Shown here in pieces: positions 42,160-54,721 of a stretch of 64,000 nt of DNA. The notes beneath the pieces were generated by a model. It ran no database searches and was not told the DNA's origin. It was given only the letters and a program-made list of their open reading frames with translations. Numbering within the stretch: the stretch's first letter is position 1; the number at the start of each line of letters is the position of its first letter. Source of the stretch: Phaeodactylum tricornutum CCAP 1055/1 (taxonomy: Eukaryota; Bacillariophyta; Bacillariophyceae; Surirellales; Neidiaceae); NCBI RefSeq assembly GCF_000150955.2, contig NC_011680.1, positions 723,926 through 787,925 of the forward strand, given 5' to 3'. The position numbers were made by a program, and so were the translations under genes.

Positions 42160-44524
42160 TTATTGCTCTTTTCCATTCTTCTCGGTAGTGGCGTCGGTAG
42201 CTGCACCACTCTGTCCCCGGACCATGCTGGCCATCTTTTCAAACAATGCTCGTGATGTGTTGGCTCCAAAGTAAACGGCAGCTTCCGACATTCGCGACAT
42301 TTTTTCCTACCGACGAATGCCAGTGTAAGTCGAAAGGACGGCAACGTTTTTGTCCATTTTCTTGTGCCAAGGGCAACAAACGGAGACTTACCTTCCAGTT
42401 TTCATCAATTGTAAACTCCTTGTATTCAGCGTTCTCGTACAGCTGCAGCAAGTTCTGACGTTGCTCGGTAAAGCAACTGGGGAAAAAGTCGGGGTAGAAT
42501 CGCTGGATAGCACCAAAGACAAGAACGTGGCCGATGGGCGACAACGGAATCAACAAGATAATCACAAACGGAATAAATGTAAAAAAATCCTTGAAGGTTC
42601 GTCTGTCCAAAACGAAAAAAAACGTTTGAGAAAAAGCTCAGCATATCCGCGACGGAACATAAATGACAACCCATACGTACCGAATTGTGCGTACTTCTCG
42701 AGGCTTGAGAGTATACCCTTGTGCGGCGCGGTTGATCAGACTCAAGCAAAATATGATATCATTCCAGAAGAGGCGAACGCCCTTGACGTAAAAGGCTAAA
42801 CCTTTCTTGGTCTTTTCCAGTAATTCACTCATATACCGTTTTATCGCGTCCCTGTCAAACGACAAACCAGCCACAAAGTAGTCGATTCCCAATCGTCGTT
42901 TAAAATCAATCATTTGCTCCAAGACGACCGCCATGACGTCTGTATCGAGCGATGAGCTACCCTCGTCCAGTTGTCGATGGAAGCTATCAATTTGAGATTC
43001 TAGCAACCCAAATTCTGCTACATTCAATCGATCTTGCAATGGAATGTACCCATTTTGGGCAGGATTACCCATCTCTCCCACTAAATAAGTGTATACCCTT
43101 TCGAGTTCGTACACTAGAGTTTGAAACGAGACCTTTTCCTTCATAACATCAATGCCTTCGGTGGATTCACGAATTCTGCTACGTTGCGCAGGCTCGAGAT
43201 TGGCTAGGTTGACGTTGGCCACAGCTTGTCCCGGAGCAATGGCGGAGCTGATCAGCGCAATGTAATCCGCTTCCATTTTGGCCAAATCCGCGGTGAGGAT
43301 CTCCAAGCGTTGACGAGCCCTAATTATTTCTGGAGTTTCTTCAATTTTGGCCGTCACGGTTGGCTTTTCGACCTCACGAACTTCTCCCACAACGGCAGCG
43401 CCCGTGGCCGACTCGATTTCTGCGTCAATGACAGCAGATGAGCCAATATTGGCATTTTGGGGATTGCGCTGTTCACCGTCGAGAGATTCAGGATCTCGTC
43501 CATTGATGCGTGCCCAAACCGCGGTTCCGAATTTTTTCATGGCAGCTTGGTCTTGTAATGCTCCGTCCCAGTCAACGGTACCATCATCGCGCACGTACAA
43601 TTTGGGACCGGGTGAGGAAGGATCTTCTTCTCGTGGGATTTCTACGCGAATCGAAGGCAAACTGATGGTAAAGGAATCCATCGGATCGATTTCCAGTTCG
43701 TAGCCTTGAATGACTTCCAGGAGAAGTTGACGCGTACGAAACAAACGATCCAATAAAGCCTGACGTTGTTTGAGTGAGTAGACGAGCGTACCGGCACCCA
43801 CATCCGGTTCCACTTGTCCACTGGGAACGACAGCTTCGTCGGTAACCTCGTCGTCGTTCGTCTTGGGAGCCTCTACAGGCTCACAGCCCAAATCGCGAAT
43901 CCGGCGATTGAGCTGTCCGAGTAATTTTTCGTAATCAACGGCGCGTTTGCGTCGCCGAGACACAGTTTCGTCCTGTTTGTGGTGCGAGGCCTCCACCGTG
44001 CAAGCGAATTCGGCCGCCGTCAAGTCTTCCAGAGCTTCCCGGACCCACATGAGATCTTTGAGTTTGCGTAGCTTACTGCCCGGTGCGGAAGGCGCAATTT
44101 CGTCGAGAGGTGCCGCCTTGGCGAAGCGTTCCGCCGCTGCCGCACTCGCCGAGATCAAGTTTTCCCCATTCGGCGGCGGTGGTGGAGTCCTGCTGCCGTT
44201 GCGGAATCGTTCTTCGCTGCCTTCACCCGCAACTGCGGAACGTCGTGTCGTGCGTGTACTACTCGAGAGCATCTGGAAGCGACGCGAGTGTGCTTCTAGC
44301 TCACTGTCAATTCCGAGCGGCAGTTTTTGGTGGCGTGGAGACTGTTGCCGTAATGCCGGACTCAATTGTCGAGACGCGGGAGACCCGTCGGTTGCCACCA
44401 GTAACGGCATCGTCACGAATGGTTTGTGGGTGGAAAAGGCGTCGGTTTTCCAAAGCAAGCTAGGTAACAATACCCATAGGACTAGTTGCAACCAGGAACT
44501 GCAGTGCCTGAGGAAAGCGGACAT
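42160..44524 (-). CDS. LETM1-like protein, plastid-targeted
   Basis: Exons 44524-42681, 42602-42392 and 42306-42160, 733 aa. The N-terminus is a signal peptide ending KTDA|FSTHKPF, the diatom plastid cleavage pattern. The middle is helical and charged. The LETM1 core spans exons 1 and 2: VRLFWNDIIFCLSLINRAAQ, GYTLKPREVRTIRRTFKDFF, then one membrane helix (FIPFVIILLIPLSPIG) and PDFFPSCF. LETM1 proteins affect K+/H+ or Ca2+ exchange in mitochondria; plant plastid relatives exist. Here a plastid inner-membrane role is likely. The last 48-residue exon, EKMSRMSEAAVYFG onward, ends EKNGKEQ. Donors are GTACGT and GTAAGT; joins are phases 2 and 0. Confidence 0.82.
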
Positions 44525-45440
44525 GATTGTGATGTGTTGCGGTAAGTTTCTACGTTACGAGGAAACGCAAAAACTTTGAGCGCAAATCCAGGAATCCACA
44601 ACCCAGATCTTGCGTTTGATGATTTTCTCCCACGACGAAGAATCGGACCGCTATTTCTACGTTGATAGTCGGTGGATGTTGAACGGTTTCGAGTAAGAAC
44701 GACTGGTAGTGAGGTCGTGTGTGGGAATCGATCACGGAAGGAACTGCAACTACGATGACCGGGATGGTGAAAGAAACACGTCGAGAGGTCAAGCTACGGC
44801 GTTTACTGTTCGATACTATACGGGGGACGAGAATTCGCCGAGGTTACCTTACAGTTACCGTTCACCGAAAAAGCACTCTAAACGATGCCCGCCCTCCTAC
44901 CCCTCCACAACCCCGCGTACAGAAGAATAGACGCAGTGTCACTCTCAAGGATCCAAACTGCGGATATTCCAGTCTGACTCGAAATTCCGCCCGCACGTCG
45001 TGCGTCTACGACGAGAGATGATGTCGTTGACTGTGACATACACGATCCAATCCCCGAACGGAACCCGGATATGAAGTGTAGCGGGTAGTTTCGCAATGAC
45101 ATGACACCAAAACCTCACGACAGTGACTGTAACTGCCCCCCCCCCCCCCTAACCGTAAATCGAGTGCTCGTGTCAGCATTTGTTGGCGGAATCGAATTGT
45201 GTGTAAGAGAGTTTTCTGCCCCCACCGAAGACAATTTAGACAATCGACCCATGTTGTCCGTCACCAACAACGCTAGAGCCACCGTCGTGACTCTAGCATA
45301 CAAGTCTCTCTCTTGCACACAATTAGAGTCCGCCAACGAATGCTGACACGAGCACTCGATTAACGGTTAGGGATGCGTGCGTATCCACAACTTATCCAAA
45401 TTCTGTCATTCGTTGATGCCGGTGCCGCAGCACCTAAGCT
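44525..45440. promoter_or_regulatory. Intergenic 916 bp with promoter motifs and a foldback element
   Basis: Upstream of the LETM1-like gene. TTACAGTTA is at 44849, TGACTGTGA at 45028 and TGACTGTAA at 45124, followed by a 14-base C run (45136-45149) and the MITE-like element. Confidence 0.45.
45147..45372. mobile_element. MITE-like foldback element, 226 bp
   Basis: Ends are long inverted repeats. The left arm starts CCCTAACCGTAAATCGAGTG and the right arm ends CACTCGATTAACGGTTAGGG. About 65 bp pair with roughly five mismatches. The interior is about 95 bp without coding potential. It abuts a poly-C run, so the outer left boundary is uncertain and no target duplication could be read. Superfamily unknown. 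Confidence 0.7.
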
Positions 45441-47081
45441 TCAACTCCAACGCAACGTTAGCAGCACAAACACTTCGAGAATCACCGAGTGCAAGAGATA
45501 GGACCAGGCGCCGGGCAGTAGCGTTCCCTTCACTGCCAAACAGGGCACATCCCAGCTTTCCTTTACATGATCACAAATCCTCGCACCGTGCCCGTCCATC
45601 CGAAACAAAACGCTGCCAATTGGAAACAATGCGTGTGATGTCATAAAGAGTGCAACAGAAAAGACGAGACTGCCAAGGGCCGGTTGAATGCAGAACAGCC
45701 ACGTACGGCTGTGCGTCGACCAACCACCCTCGGCTACCCAGATTAGAGTGCACAAACACGTCGCGAGCAACGGTATGACCACGACGGTACCCAATAATAT
45801 CATTCCAATCACGCCCACAATCCAATAGGCCGTTCCCGAATGTAACCCTTCTTTTGAAAGCATAATCGGTATATCCCACAAGTAAACTTGTAGATGGGAA
45901 CTTTTCAGAAAGTCAACCAATGCTCCCGAATACGTGATTCGGACCACTGGCAAATAGGTGGATGGCAACCACAATATCGTCGACAGCACACCTAGTTGAA
46001 ACAGCAAGACTTGGCGTCCAAAGGTCAACTTCTTTCGGAATAGTTGCTCATACATTGCCGGCCGTTCGTCTACTAGCTCTGGAGTGGAGATACTAGTAGA
46101 CCCTCGCCGTGGGAGTTGTGATGCAAGAGGCGGTTCCGTCACTTCCTCCAACGCCATCATATTCGGCTCATCGGGATCGACTAACTGCCAAGGTCGCTCC
46201 AGTGCTCCTGGGGGCAGAGGAGCTGGCGTTGACGAACGAAATCTTGGAGTGCCTTGGTCGGAACGTGACAGCGGTGTGCGTTGCGATTTCCGCGGTGGCC
46301 ATCGCAAGACGACGGCTACTCCAATCGCACTGACGACACCCAAGGCGTAGGCGCCCAACGGTCCCAAGGCACGATTATGTGTGCGTATGACGGTATCCGT
46401 CCATTGCAATTCCAAGACTGACGTGGACAGATCCAGTAGCGCAAACGTAAATACGGCAAGCAAGGCAAAGCGCATACCTATTTCGATTGCCCTTCGAGCG
46501 TTGACGGCCCGGATGCGTCGATCCCAGTTCACGATGCGATTATAATCGGAAGCGATAAAGGTCGGGCTAAGAATCATAAAGGCGCACGGAAGAATGAGCG
46601 ACGTCGACCACAGCGCGATCAAGAAACCGTACTGTTTTCCGTCATTCAAGTATTCCAGAATAGTTGCCAAATTCTCTCTATGCACGACCGTATCCGTCAA
46701 ATCGTCCAGAAATGGAAGATACTGTTTCTGCCAGGCTATCGAAACCTGCAAATGCGTTTCGGACCATACATCCGACATGTAAGCACCCCATATAAATCCT
46801 AAATGAAGCAAGCAAAAGGCTCCAGCCAAGACGGTATATATTGGACCTTTCCGGTAGCCATATCCAGCACAATTATATCCGTTGACGTCGGCGAAAGAAC
46901 GGTACCAGGAGGACGGTGAATCCGCTGCCAGTTCGTAGTCGAACCCTTGGGCCAACGCTGCTAGCGGATTCGATAGCGCAATCAATCGAGAAAAATTCGT
47001 TTCTTCCTCCTCCGTAATCACAGGACCCGACGATAACGAAGGCGCCGACGTGTCGCCCCGCGCTAACAAAGGAGTCTCCAT
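45441..47081 (-). CDS. Polytopic membrane protein, possibly PqiA-like
   Basis: 546 aa, single exon, about eight hydrophobic helices (for example GPIYTVLAGAFCLLHLGFIW, ALGPLGAYALGVVSAIG, WIVGVIGMILLGTVVVIPLL). A proline-rich loop of about 90 residues separates the first four from the last four. The C-terminal half, with TYLPVVRITYSG, HSGTAYWIVG and a run ending VIPLLATCL, recalls bacterial paraquat-inducible protein A, but cysteines typical of PqiA are missing. Function is unknown. TTACAGTCA lies 16 bp before the ATG. The N-terminus METPLLARGDTS has no signal peptide. Confidence 0.72.
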   Translation of the reverse strand: METPLLARGDTSAPSLSSGPVITEEEETNFSRLIALSNPLAALAQGFDYELAADSPSSWYRSFADVNGYNCAGYGYRKGPIYTVLAGAFCLLHLGFIWGAYMSDVWSETHLQVSIAWQKQYLPFLDDLTDTVVHRENLATILEYLNDGKQYGFLIALWSTSLILPCAFMILSPTFIASDYNRIVNWDRRIRAVNARRAIEIGMRFALLAVFTFALLDLSTSVLELQWTDTVIRTHNRALGPLGAYALGVVSAIGVAVVLRWPPRKSQRTPLSRSDQGTPRFRSSTPAPLPPGALERPWQLVDPDEPNMMALEEVTEPPLASQLPRRGSTSISTPELVDERPAMYEQLFRKKLTFGRQVLLFQLGVLSTILWLPSTYLPVVRITYSGALVDFLKSSHLQVYLWDIPIMLSKEGLHSGTAYWIVGVIGMILLGTVVVIPLLATCLCTLIWVAEGGWSTHSRTWLFCIQPALGSLVFSVALFMTSHALFPIGSVLFRMDGHGARICDHVKESWDVPCLAVKGTLLPGAWSYLLHSVILEVFVLLTLRWS

Positions 47082-48830
47082 TGCACGTATATATTCTTAC
47101 AGTCAGTTGCTGTGGATTGGCAGAATCTGTCTAGAGAGTGTGCCCATGGAACCAATGGGAAAAATCGGTCACTGTCAACGCTTTCAGCGACTCGTTCAAA
47201 ATGGAAGAAACGGCACCAACCCTACTAAACGATGCCCTAATGGGGGTAACAAATCATAAGTTCCGGGACTGACTGTGAGTGTGAAATGGACAACCTTTGG
47301 ACATTCAGCGCAGTCATTTTTCTTCGTGACCTCCGTAAAATCCGAACATGTTGGTTTCGAGCTTTTAGTGGCAAACGTCATACGTCAAAATGCAAATATC
47401 AGTCGGAGGCTGATTGTCTAGGGAGCGTGCCGGAGTTTGGATCGGAGCGATGAAATTCAACAGAAGAAACTTTCGTGGAATGGAGTGGCGTAACGCCAGT
47501 CGCACCTTTGTCGCATGTCTGCATTGGAAGCGAACCGAAATCCCCCACGGGCCAATTTACACTTAGCTGCACCTTTGACGAAAACAATTTCATGGGTTTG
47601 GCTTCGTCAGATGTATATGAGTGCTTGATGTGAGGCATTTTTGTGGTGGGCCAACACGTTTCGTTCCGACGATCTGCATACGAGGGAGGGTGCTTCAAGC
47701 GGCGTCAATCTCCTTGTTGGGCAGATGTCTGATAGGAGATACCGGCACTCGGCTACTGTTTTCAGTACAAGGGTTTCCCTTTCTATCGCAACGGAATTTG
47801 CTCTTTTTTTCTCAGGCCAGCAATGCAAGTGTACATATCCGGGCCACAAAGGGTTCTTTGGTGGACGACTCACGGCACCTCGACTCGGAGAACATCACTA
47901 AAGCACCCACGTTGATTTCAACAGCATTGTGGACGACGGCTACCCCGGCACAGCTTCTATTGCTCCTTCTACTGCAATTCCTTCCACAACAAGTCTCCTT
48001 CCATCAACGCCTTTGAATCAAAATGATTCGTTGGATTCTGATATGGGTAGCCAAAAAGATATCGGTGGCCCGTTACTGCGGTCCTTTGTTATTCCGATAC
48101 TTTCGTTCAGCATTATACTATGGCCGTGAGCAGACCCTCACGACGATGTGCAGTACTTTGCGGTGACATCCTAGACACAGATTCGATTCCGGGAGAAATG
48201 TTTGACTCGTGCTCGGTAGAATCCGTGATGAATGATGATGACGATGCTACAGTAATGGAACTTATGCCAGTCTGTCCTACGCGTTGTATCGATCAACAAC
48301 ATATTCCCGTGGAGAATTCAGCATCGCGAATACTTCATTCTGATTTTATCCTAATGCGGGACTAGTAAATTTTTTAATGATTGCTCGACTCGGTTAGAGG
48401 GAGGGCCGAGTGTCGTTGACTACCACATTGGCTTACAAGTTACGGTGGCTGTTAGTCGAACTAACTTTTTGGCATAACGATAGTTGTTTTTCCACTGCAA
48501 CGAAACGTTATCTCTAATAGGGAAAATTGCGAAACACCCGGACCTCGGTCTATCAAGCGGTCGCAAACAGAAATCCTGTGTGGAGAAGACGTTTGACTTC
48601 GACATTTTGGACAACTGTTTTCACAATCAAGCAGACGTTTGTCCGGTTTGGAGTTTGTGATCGTTTCATGTTATTCTAATATCCGTAGGGATTGCGGCGT
48701 ACTCGTCCGTCCGACAGGAATGAAGAGCCAACATCCGATCCGAATTGACGAGACTTTTCATTTGCCCGTGTGAAGAATAGGGTACTGGTCGGGGTGCATT
48801 CGAGCCCAAGTCTTTCTCCGGGGCTCGGAA
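47082..48830. promoter_or_regulatory. Long intergenic region with three motifs near its left end
   Basis: 1.75 kb. TTACAGTCA (47097), TCACTGTCA (47170) and TGACTGTGA (47270) cluster just upstream of the polytopic protein gene. The rest holds short frames, the longest at 47621-48016 and 48120-48365, without recognisable homology. An unidentified spliced gene cannot be excluded. Confidence 0.4.
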
Positions 48831-50082
48831 ATGGTAGGGATAGGAGACGTTGTCCAGTTACCCCACACGAGTACGCTTCGAACATTTGTTTGCTGCATTG
48901 CGGTTTGGGGTAGCGGTACGACGGGGATGCCACGCTCGGCAGTCCGGGCGTTCGCGTGGCGACCGTTTACCGCTCGGGAGGGTCGACATTCCTTGTGCTT
49001 CTGGCGACCTTACGGTACGACGGGTCCCGTCGCACCCACTGTATGGCAGCGATCGACAAGAATACGAGGACTCGCGATGGGGACGAAGCCTACGTCTTTG
49101 TCCGAGTCTGGATCGTTGGTCAGCACTGATCGAGAGCGAACCTACGAACAGCTATTTGATCTGCAACTCCCCGAGGGACGGTGTGTCGGCTTGCGATGGC
49201 CGGAACCAACGATTGCAAACGACAGCAGACAGACAAGTGATCTGAGTGTGGAATCAATTGCGAAGGATCAAAACCATTGGATATACAATGTACTTCACGT
49301 AGACGAGGTTGCCTTCGGCCTCCGACTGTCCTCCGAGGCGACGCGACAATCCTTCTTTATAGGGCGTTTGGCTATACGTCACGCATTGGACTTGCCAGAT
49401 ATTGGGGATCCGAATTGCTGCGTGTTATTGAAAGACGAGTACGGTCGACCACAGCTCCCACCCGGTTATTTGGGTTCGATTTCACACAAGCGCAGTGTTG
49501 GAGTAGCACTCGTCGCACCCGACCCGGCCATGTGTAATAGTGGTGGTGGCGAACCGGCGCTTCGACCGGGGAGTCCTCAACGTGGCATTGGTGTGGATAT
49601 TGAAGGATCCGTGCCGAATCCCAAAAGTAACATAGCACAAAGAGTGTTGACGGCTCGCGAACGCAACGAATTGGGCCTCATAGAGGTAAGTCGGGCGAGA
49701 GAGGGTTTTGTACGACCTATACATCGTGATTACGGGTCGTTCTCCCTAGATGCTAATGACGTAGGAACTGTTTTCTCTTTCGTATTTGTTTCTTGCATAC
49801 GTCATCCGTTGGGGGGGGCGCTGTGTTCAGGGTATTTCTGCGGCAGAGGAGGTGCTGTTGCGATTCAGCATCAAGGAAAGTCTGTATAAGGCCATGCATC
49901 CGTTGATTTGTCAATACGTCGGGTTTCAGGATGCGGAAGTGCGTCCTTTGTCGTCGGGTACAGTAGAGGTTCACCTAACGCTACCGTCGGGTGCACACAC
50001 CGCGTTCGACTCCATCCAAGCGCACTGGCGCCGGGAAGGGGACTTCTTTTTGACCAGCGCCGCGGTGACGCGGCCAACCTAA
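48831..50082 (+). CDS. 4'-phosphopantetheinyl transferase, Sfp/EntD type
   Basis: Transfers phosphopantetheine from CoA to acyl-carrier proteins. Exons 48831-49685 and 49831-50082, phase 0, about 368 aa. Core motifs are FFIGRLAIRHAL, GSISHKRSVGVAL, GVDIEGS (metal-binding Asp and Glu) and, after the intron, RFSIKESLYKAMHPL (the KES/A..KA box). The N-terminal 80 residues lie outside the family core and are rich in Arg and aromatics. They contain ATGs at 48831, 48927 and 49080 (MPRSAVRAFAWRP, MGTKPTSL). Different starts could give organellar or cytosolic forms. The intron contains an eight-base G run. EntD-like rather than AcpS-like by the order of motifs. Confidence 0.85.
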
Positions 50083-50621
50083 TGTAGTGATGGTATCCGT
50101 GGATACGGGTGACTGGGTTTGTGTGTGTAACAACGGCAACACCATTTCAGTGTAAATGCTACTAGTTATAGAATTTGAAAAACAGTCGGTAGCTAATGCT
50201 CTGCTTACTAGAGTGACTCGATATGTCACTTTGGATTTTCATTCGACTGTAGCTCCCGTTCCTAGTCAGAGGAATTTTACAGGTAGTTTACAATACAGGT
50301 ATCGGTGAGTCCAAAACGTCCGGACGGGAGCTTGTGGTTAGGCCGGCGTTTACTGTTAGCGCGACGCACCGCACCACTCGAACAGGCGTGGGTGGGGGTT
50401 GGAATTGTCGCTCTCCCGCACCATCGAGTCGTTTCCGGGAAAGTCACCCGGATGCGACTCCGACCAAGCTTCTCTCCGGACACCGTCGGCGTGGGCATTG
50501 TTGCGCCTTGCCGTTGTTGGTACAACTCTCCCGTTTGCTGATTGTTACGATTAACTATTGTTGCGACGACTCGGCGGTTGTTTGTATATTGGTGCGACTG
50601 TGAAAGAAAAACGTTGTCGAT
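50083..50621. promoter_or_regulatory. ISWI upstream region, 539 bp
   Basis: TTACTGTTA at 50350-50358, 264 bp before the ISWI ATG. Nothing else recognised. Confidence 0.4.
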
Positions 50622-53600
50622 ATGAGTTCCAAAACTGTCGACGCTACCAAAGCCGATGAGGAGATCGATTCCGACGTTGAAATGGAGGGCATGGATCTGG
50701 AGGACGACGACGGCCAAGTCGACGAAGCGGGAGACGACGAGGAAGCGACCGAATCGGACAATGCACCCGTTGAAAACGAAGAAGACTTTGCGGCTTTGGC
50801 GACGGAAGAAGCTCAGGAGATGGAAGAAGCGCGTCGGGAACGTACGGAACTCATGGCAGCCGAGCAGAAAAAAGCCATGGGCAGCAATCCACAGCCCTTG
50901 ACAGCGGCGGAGCGATTGGAATACATTCTCGCACAATCGGACGTCTTTGCGCATTTTCTGGCCGGTACGTGAGAGGACAGTGGGAGGAAACGGGGAGGCC
51001 AGTCACCCGCAACGACACCGTACTCGCGTGTGCGTGTGTGTGTGTGTGTGTACTAACCATCCCACACTACTCCTGACGAGTGTAGATTCGCTCACTAAAA
51101 AAAATCATTGTTCTTTCTTTTACCAACGACAGGATCCGTCGCAGCGGGCAGCAAAAAAGGCAAAGGTTCGCGAGGCAAAAAGGGACGCATGACCGAGGCC
51201 GAAGAGGACGCCCAGCTTCTCAAGTCGGCGCAGTCCAAGCGTCGGGTGATCCGGGTCGACCAGCAGCCCTCCAACCTAGCCCCGCACTGTCGTATGCACC
51301 CGTATCAGCTAGAGGGACTCAACTGGCTCATTAAATTGCACGATCACGGGATCAACGGAATACTGGCGGACGAGGTACGTCAATCGTCGAAACTTCCAGG
51401 CGTCGGTCGTTCCCGTCGAAGCCTACTACTCACTCCGATATCTCCCTTTTCGAGTATAGATGGGTCTTGGCAAAACGCTCCAGACTATTTCGCTTTTGGC
51501 CTACCTTCGGGAAAGCCGCGGAGTGCGGGGGGCACATATGGTCATTGTCCCCAAATCGGTCGTTGGCAATTGGATTCGGGAGTTCAAAAAGTGGTGCCCC
51601 TCTATCAAGGCCATTCGGATGGGAGGAACCAAGGACGAACGACAGAAATTTGTCACGGAAGACTTGCCTTTGGATCCCAACACTGGTAAACGAAAGTTTG
51701 ATGTCCTCGTCACCTCGTACGAAGGTTTGCTCCGGGAAAAGGGCAAACTCTCCAGGATTCCGTGGAAATACGTCATGTAAGTACGACCGCAGCGCGGCAC
51801 CCACGGTGCTAATAGGGCGGTCCAAAACTCTTTATTTCACGTTGTGGTACGCTCACGCAGTCCTGTCTTCTTTCCTCACAGCATTGACGAGGCGCACCGT
51901 ATCAAGAATGAGAATTCGTCGCTTAGCAAGGTCGTCCGGACCATGAAGACCGAATTTCGCTTGCTCATTACGGGAACTCCTTTGCAGGTACGTTCGTGTG
52001 TTTGAGTGTGTGTGTGTGTGTGTTTGCGTGTAAAAGTCGAAGCGTCACCACGCGTGCGCTTATAGTGACGAACAGGAGGACCGTCACTAACATTTGTACC
52101 CTATTTGATTCACAGAATAATCTGCGTGAGCTATGGGCGCTTCTCAACTTTTTAATGCCCGATATCTTTGGAGACGCTGAGCAATTCGACGAATGGTTCA
52201 GTTTAACGGACGCGTCGGGCAAGGAAAACGTAATCAAGAAGCTCCATACCATTTTGCGACCGTTCATGCTTCGGCGCGTCAAAAAGGACGTCGCCACTTC
52301 GCTCCCGCCCAAGAAGGAAACGAAACTCTACATCGGGTTGACAAAAATGCAACAGGAATGGTACGTTCGTTGTCTCCAGAAAGATGCGCACGAACTAAAC
52401 AAACTTGGTGGTCCGGATCGCAATCGCCTTTTGAACGTTCTGATGCAGTTGCGAAAGGTCTGCAATCATCCGTACCTATTTGACGGAGCCGAACAGGGCC
52501 CACCCTATATTGACGGGCCTCATCTCTGGGAAAATAGTGGCAAGATGCAACTTATGCACAAGCTATTGCCCAAGCTCCAAGCGAAAGGATCTCGCGTTCT
52601 CATCTTTTGTCAAATGACCCGCGTTCTTGATATACTCGAGGACTACTTTCGATTGACAAAATTGGAATACTGTCGCATCGACGGTAACACGGACGGTGAG
52701 CGTCGGGATTCTCAAATGGACGAGTTCAACGCCGAAGGCTCAAGCAAATTTGCCTTTCTTTTGAGTACTCGTGCGGGGGGTCTCGGTATCAATTTGGCGA
52801 CCGCCGACATTGTTATTCTCTACGATTCCGATTGGAACCCCCAAGTGGATCTCCAAGCAATGGATCGTGCCCACCGCATAGGACAAACCAAACCGGTACA
52901 GGTCTTCCGGTTCGTGACGGAGGGTACCGTGGAAGAAAAAATCATTGAGCGCGCCGACCGCAAGCTATTCCTCGATGCCGCAGTTATTCAGCAAGGGAGA
53001 TTGGCCGAGCAGCATTCGTCGTTGGAAAAGGGCGATCTCATGAAGATGGTACGGTTCGGTGCCGATCAAATTCTCAGTGGAACAGGGGGGACCTACACTG
53101 ACGAAGATATTGACGCTTTGATTGCTCGTGGAGAAGAGCGTACCACCGAAATGCAAGCCAAATTGCAGACTGACGCCCAACACAATTTGGCCAACTTCAG
53201 CTTGATGGCCGAGGACGAGGGTGGGACCGACACATTCTCTTTTGGAGGAAAGAATTATCGCGATTCGGAAAAGTCGGCCGGAAATTTTATCAACTTGCCA
53301 CAGCGACAAAGGAAGCGCAACTACGATCTGAGCGGCTCTACGGGCAATACTGGCTTGTCAGGCAGCATGAAAGCGCACGCCGCTGATGCGGCAGCCAAGA
53401 AGAAACGCAAGGGACCAGCGTTACATGACTACCAATTGTTTAACATGTCACGACTTCATGCATTGATCGAAAAAGAGCGCGCTCTGGCGTCTGCGAAAGA
53501 GCAGGAGGTAAAGCTTATTGGCGAGTTGCGTCAACGTGCGATTGAAGCTCCTCCGTTGGGAAGTGGTCACGCTCCGGGGTACAGTCGCGAAGAGCTTTTG

Positions 53601-54434
53601 CAACTGGCTCATGCGAAAGAGCAAGGTCTTGATACAAGCTTTGTTTTGTCCTCGAAAGAAGAAGCCGAACGAAGGAGCCTCTTGGCGGAAGGATTTCCGG
53701 ATTGGAGCCGAAAGGACTTTCGCTCCTTCTGTTTGAGCTTGGAACGCCACGGACGGTACGATTTCAATAGTATTGCGCAGGACGTTTTGCGTGAAACGGA
53801 TAAAGATTTGCAGGAAGTCCAACGCTATTTTGTGGCCTTTTTTACAAACTACACGCGAATCAATGACTGGCAAAAGATTCTTGACAAGATTGAACGCGGG
53901 GAAAAGAAGATTCTGCGACTGCGACAAATCCGTGACGCTATTCAGGAGAAGGTGGAGCGCCATTTGGAAGACGCGTTTGGTCCACACTACGGAGAGAACG
54001 CTAAAAACGGAGACGAATCCCAAAAGTTGCCGCCTGTATCTGAATTGCTGCACTACTCGTGGCCCCAGATGAGGATAAGCTACGGTTCTAGTGGCCGAGG
54101 TCGGGGATATCAGGAAGAGGAAGATGCCTTTCTTGTTTGCATGATGTACCGGCATGGCTATGGAGCGGCAGAACGCATTCGTATGGAAATCCGCCGCGCT
54201 TGGCAATTTCGATTCGACTGGTACTTTAAATCTCGTTCGGCGCAAGAAATCCAGAAGCGATGTGACATGTTGGTGCGCGTCGTGGAACGCGACAACGCTG
54301 AAGTGCGAGAAAAAGAAGCAGAAGAAGAACGTAAGCAAGAACGGGACAGCTTTACCGTCCCCACTCCACAATCGGCAAAGGATAGTTTCCAAAAGGTTCC
54401 TGAAGGAGCGGTTGCCCAGTTTGCGTCTAACTAA
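50622..54434 (+). CDS. ISWI-type chromatin-remodelling ATPase
   Basis: Nucleosome-spacing ATPase of the SMARCA5/ISWI class, about 1,108 aa. Exons 50622-50964, 51133-51374, 51460-51776, 51882-51987 and 52116-54434, with every phase consistent. The N-terminus is acidic. The ATPase reads [22 protein letters not shown], then [16 protein letters not shown] (Walker A split by an intron), [51 protein letters not shown] and [14 protein letters not shown]. After residue 750 come the HAND, SANT and SLIDE modules ([20 protein letters not shown], then [18 protein letters not shown]). Two introns contain (TG)n runs (near 51030-51050 and 52005-52025). An acidic patch plus AutoN-like basic stretch precedes the ATPase, as in other ISWI proteins. 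Confidence 0.95.
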
Positions 54435-54721
54435 GCAAGTCTGGCGAGATCTCGAACCGACAACAGAACGGTAAATGACCAAAAGTTATCGAATGAATGT
54501 ATACGTATTTTCTTTATATGATATTAACAGAATTACGGTAGGGATCTCGAACCAAACTAGTTTGGTGAAATCCACCCACCTCCACACGTTTTACATAAAC
54601 CGGGGATCTCCAACCGTACTCGATGAAATCAACCTGGTATCACACAAAAGAAATCCTTCGAATTGATTGTTTCCATCTGGCCAACCCTCATACAACAATT
54701 CATGTCCTTGTTAATCGTTGT

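Noticed and set aside
47621-48365. Series of short plus-strand frames
   Set aside because: No homology, no convincing splice joins; kept as unexplained intergenic sequence.
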